Source: Moesziomyces globuligerus (taxonomy: Eukaryota; Basidiomycota; Ustilaginomycetes; Ustilaginales; Ustilaginaceae). From it: DNA of 64,000 bases. The notes beneath the pieces are model-generated. The model did no database searches. It was not told the DNA's origin and worked only from the letters and a program-made list of their open reading frames with translations. The DNA is taken from the NCBI GenBank assembly GCA_030849465.1, contig JARVLF010000015.1, forward strand, positions 2,170,001-2,234,000, in the 5' to 3' direction. Within the stretch, counting starts at the first letter, position 1. Each line of letters opens with the position of its first letter. A program made the position numbers and the translations under genes. Shown here piece by piece: positions 61,293 to 64,000 of this stretch.

Positions 61293-63305
61293 CTACGGAT
61301 CTAGCAGGCCGATGTCGAATTCGGTCCTGAGGTGGTCTATGCTGTCTGTGCCGCTGGGATCGCCGGGGCTGTTGGGAAGGGTGAGGGTAGGGAGCATCCA
61401 GCGCCAGACGGCAAAGGCGTGGTTGAGGCCCTTTTGTTCCTGGATGGCGTAGATGCCGCCGTCATTGGCCTGGTCGCACTGGTTGTTGCGGGGAAGGTTG
61501 GCTCCGCAGCAGCCGCCGCGGCCGGGGCTGGGGAGGAGGAAGTAGACCTCGGCGACGCGCGAGTGGACGAGCGCCATGGTGCAGTAGATGCACGGCTCGT
61601 AGAGGCTAAAGAGCGCGAGGGAGGTGAGGAGGTAGTCGGATCCGTTGGTCGCCGGATGAGTGTTTGCAGCACGGTCGAGCGAACGTAACACCGAGACGCG
61701 AGAGACGGCAGAGATGACCGCGTGCTTGAGCGGGTTGCGCAGCCAAAGGCGGCTATCGATCGCATCCACTTCAATCGTCCCCACCCCAGGAACGCGAGAG
61801 GAGAAGACGGAAAGGCTGGGAGCAGGGGAAGTGTTGAAGGTAGACCATTCGCTCTCGGTCATGTGCAGCGTCGAGATGATTCGATCCTTCTGTGAGGCCC
61901 ACGAAGAGGACGAGGTGCTGGGAATGCGTCCGATCATCGGAGCATCAGAGCCCGTAAGCCTCGACCAGTTGCACTGTTCTCGTTCTTCCCACGTCATCTC
62001 GCCCTCGCAAGGCTGCAAGGCGCGGGCAGTGTCGTAGGGATGCGTCACATGCACCGCCGATGCCACCGCCCTTCTCCTCCCCTCGCTTCCTTCTGCTTGC
62101 TCCATCGCATGCCTCGCGAGCGCCACACAACGCCGGAACCTGTTGAGCGCCCACCTCGTCCTACCGTCTCCCTTGGTCCACGTCTCTTCGTCCTTCTTCC
62201 TATCCACGAGCAGCACGGGGTTGCCGCCATTGTCCGGGACGAGCTCCTTGGCATTCGTCCGGACGATGCACGGCCACACCGCCTGCCACTCGGCCAACCT
62301 CTCCTTGGTCGGTGCAGCGATCACGGGGACCTGCCCGAGGTACGGCTCGGGCGCATCGCCGAACACGCTGCCACCTTCGGTACGCAGCCAGTTGACGAGG
62401 CGATCGCGGTCGGGGAAGGCCGCGTGGAGGCAGAGGAGGAACTGCGTCCGCACCGTCCGGGTGCCCGCGGTGATCGTGGTGGTGGTGCGAAACGAACGCA
62501 GGTGACGCGTCGAGAAGGCGCCATCATCGCGATTCTGCAGCACGGTAGGATGGCGTTGGAGGAACTTGACGGCAGAAGAGGCAGAGGTGGGAGGGATGTC
62601 GACGATCCACGCATCGCGCGTCGCTAGCGCTAGCGTCGCAGGATCCACACCCGCCGTGATGCGGTACAGCGGCGGACCCTCCCACCTCTTGCCCACCTTG
62701 CTCTGCTCCTCGTCCTGCTGTTCCTCCTCGTCATCATCGCTGAATCCGATGTTGGCGAGTTCCATAGCTGCTAGCTCGGGATCCTCCCTCTGTCGTCTCT
62801 CGCTCTGCTCCCTCTGCTGCGCTTCTTCGGACAATGGGGGCTCCCACCACATCCTCCCGGCGCCGTAGGAGATCGTCAGCTCCTCGCCCGCCTCCACCGT
62901 ACGGATGGTCGTGTAGCGGATCGAATGCGTCGCGTGGTCCAGCGTGTACTTGACGTTGGGCGCGCTCGGGTGGTGATTAAACAACGAGCCCAGTCCGAGC
63001 GCCAGCGCCATGATGGCTGCTCCCCCGTGTGTGCGCTTCCACACAAACGTATACCCATCCAGCTGCGTCTTGCTCCCATACGCCTCGTACTCGGCAGGAG
63101 GAAAGAGTAGCACGGGCGAGACTTCGATCGTCGTGTCGGCCGCAAGCGCCGTCGTAGCATACACTCCGCGTCCTCGAGATCCACCGGGATCGCGAATCTC
63201 GAGTCCAAACGCATTCAAGTGCGGTGTGGCGGATGGATACGCGAGCAGCGACTGCACAGAGGCATCCTGGTCCGCTGATAGCACCGGAACGTGCGTCTCC
63301 ACCAT
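61293..63305 (-). CDS. TAD3: SET domain fused to TAD3, tRNA A34 deaminase regulatory subunit
   Basis: One 670-residue frame joins two known parts. Residues 33-150 are a SET domain: GSRGRGVYA, GSLFNHHPSAPN with the NHxxxxxN pattern, and GEELTISYG. Residues about 225-670 are a complete Tad3/ADAT3: AWIVDIPPTSASSAVKFL, APTKERLAEWQAVWP, then the deaminase site with His528 in PLKHAV, where Val530 replaces the catalytic Glu, and PCIYC (Cys572, Cys575). Loss of the Glu is normal for Tad3, which pairs with Tad2 to make inosine 34. An acidic linker (about 160-210) separates the parts. I chose the ATG at 63305; in-frame ATGs upstream (for example 63437) lie in promoter-like DNA. It is convergent with the NVJ2-like gene. 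Confidence 0.9.
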   Translation of the reverse strand: MVETHVPVLSADQDASVQSLLAYPSATPHLNAFGLEIRDPGGSRGRGVYATTALAADTTIEVSPVLLFPPAEYEAYGSKTQLDGYTFVWKRTHGGAAIMALALGLGSLFNHHPSAPNVKYTLDHATHSIRYTTIRTVEAGEELTISYGAGRMWWEPPLSEEAQQREQSERRQREDPELAAMELANIGFSDDDEEEQQDEEQSKVGKRWEGPPLYRITAGVDPATLALATRDAWIVDIPPTSASSAVKFLQRHPTVLQNRDDGAFSTRHLRSFRTTTTITAGTRTVRTQFLLCLHAAFPDRDRLVNWLRTEGGSVFGDAPEPYLGQVPVIAAPTKERLAEWQAVWPCIVRTNAKELVPDNGGNPVLLVDRKKDEETWTKGDGRTRWALNRFRRCVALARHAMEQAEGSEGRRRAVASAVHVTHPYDTARALQPCEGEMTWEEREQCNWSRLTGSDAPMIGRIPSTSSSSWASQKDRIISTLHMTESEWSTFNTSPAPSLSVFSSRVPGVGTIEVDAIDSRLWLRNPLKHAVISAVSRVSVLRSLDRAANTHPATNGSDYLLTSLALFSLYEPCIYCTMALVHSRVAEVYFLLPSPGRGGCCGANLPRNNQCDQANDGGIYAIQEQKGLNHAFAVWRWMLPTLTLPNSPGDPSGTDSIDHLRTEFDIGLLDP

Positions 63306-63739
63306 CTTGAACCCCCCGCGCCAAAGACCGTCTCGATGCTCCGTGGCTGAAGGTGCATCCCCCCACGATATCAAGACCAGGAATGTCGGCTTCATGCAGC
63401 CCAAAATTTCGCCAAAATCTCGGATCTCGGACTCCATCCGCAACCTTCTCACGCGACACTTGCTCCTGCACAAAGGCAACAGCTACCTCGGCTCGAGACC
63501 ATGCAGAGATGCGATCCCAAACCCTGCGTGCGCTCAGAACAGCCTCGGATGTATGGGAAATGCGTAGTATTAGCAAGAGTCTGCGAATCCATGTTGTGCG
63601 ATGCTACTGGAGATGGTAATACAAGAGAATGAAGCGATGCGGGAGCAAAGGCTACTCTCGCCGGTATCGGGATGTTCAGGAAAGGGCAGACCCCATCACA
63701 TCAGTTGCGATTGATCGTGTGCCCAGATGGAAAGGAGCA
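63306..63739. other. Spacer between the bHLH gene and the SET-TAD3 gene
   Basis: A 434-bp tandem spacer (both genes on the minus strand) with the 3' region of the upstream gene and the promoter of SET-TAD3. An AAAATTTCG element lies at 63403-63411. No other gene is seen. Confidence 0.55.
63403..63411. promoter_or_regulatory. AAAATTTCG element upstream of SET-TAD3
   Basis: This copy of the AAATTT-core element is about 100 bp before the chosen SET-TAD3 start codon. If the start were the upstream ATG at 63437, it would be coding instead. Confidence 0.3.
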
Positions 63740-64000
63740 CTATGCGGTTTTCGCGCTGGCGGGGCGGTTGGCGGCGACGATGCTTTCCGGGTTCGGGAGG
63801 CCGGCAATCTGCTCGAGCTCCTCGCACTGCTGCGTCAGCTCCTTGCTGGTGCCTTCGAGCCAACGAATTAGATCAACGGCCTGGAAGAGCACGGCACTCT
63901 TGGAACCAGCACCACCACCGGCACTGCCACCCCTGCCTCGCCCCTTGCCGCGCTGACGTACGCCGTCGGGTCCGGCCTTTTTGGCCTTCTTCGGCGGCTT
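63740..64000 (-). CDS. C-terminus of a probable bHLH transcription factor (cut by the window edge)
   Basis: Only the last 86 residues are in the window. They begin in a basic KPPKKAKKAG segment, pass through a Gly/Arg-rich stretch, and then show KSAVLFQAVDLIRWLEGTS followed by ELTQQCEELEQIAG. This resembles helix 2 of a basic helix-loop-helix domain, with the Gly-rich part as an expanded loop and a short leucine-zipper-like helix after it. The stop codon is at 63740-63742. The basic region and helix 1 would lie beyond the right edge, so the assignment is tentative. Confidence 0.55.
   Translation of the reverse strand, partial: KPPKKAKKAGPDGVRQRGKGRGRGGSAGGGAGSKSAVLFQAVDLIRWLEGTSKELTQQCEELEQIAGLPNPESIVAANRPASAKTA

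Overview
The window is nuclear DNA from a GC-rich basidiomycete fungus, most likely a smut (Ustilaginales: Ustilago, Sporisorium, Pseudozyma or Moesziomyces type). The evidence is the gene content (Ustilago-like SMC6, TAF1, INO80, PEX14 and GDI), the many very long intronless reading frames, the few short introns with GTANGT donors and TACTGAC-like branch sites, and proteins with long disordered Ser/Pro/Asp-rich insertions. The genus assignment is an inference from style; no species marker was seen. Twenty genes are complete and one is cut by the right edge.

Layout. 0.8-19.6 kb: SMC6 (+), ketopantoate reductase PAN5 (-), TAF1 (+), a GCFC/Ntr2-type splicing factor (+), UTP25 (-), LSG1 (+), mitochondrial ribosomal protein mL49 (-). 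20.0-22.8 kb: two spliced small genes, SSS1 (Sec61 gamma, +) and RPL35 (-). 23.7-27.8 kb: a large single-pass membrane protein of unknown function (-). 29.3-33.0 kb: SF3b5/Ysf3 (+) and a lipase of the bacterial L1/staphylococcal type (+). 33.2-35.0 kb: a Zn2Cys6 protein (-). 39.7-45.4 kb: the INO80 remodelling ATPase (-), with a region lacking any confident gene on each side (4.7 kb and 3.9 kb). 49.2-52.8 kb: an Asn/Ser/Gly-rich repeat protein with a TATA box (+), SWI5 (+), PEX14 (-). 53.3-61.1 kb: Rab GDI (-) and an Nvj2/TEX2-like SMP-domain lipid-transfer protein (+). 61.3-63.3 kb: a SET domain fused to the TAD3 tRNA deaminase subunit (-). The right edge holds the C-terminus of a probable bHLH factor (-).

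These are mostly unlinked housekeeping genes, not a cluster. Recurring themes are ribosome production (UTP25, LSG1, RPL35, mL49), RNA processing (SF3b5, GCFC, TAD3), chromatin and genome stability (SMC6, SWI5, INO80, TAF1) and membrane traffic or contacts (SSS1, PEX14, GDI1, NVJ2-like). Several RNA/ribosome genes share a GAAATTTCG-like element in otherwise GC-rich promoters.

The observations most worth a second look are the SET-TAD3 fusion, a 5-nt micro-exon in SSS1, the shared AAATTT promoter element, the near-identical 66-bp repeats in the Asn-rich protein, the bacterial-type lipase, and the two regions without confident genes around INO80. I saw no canonical tRNA, rRNA, transposon or CRISPR array.
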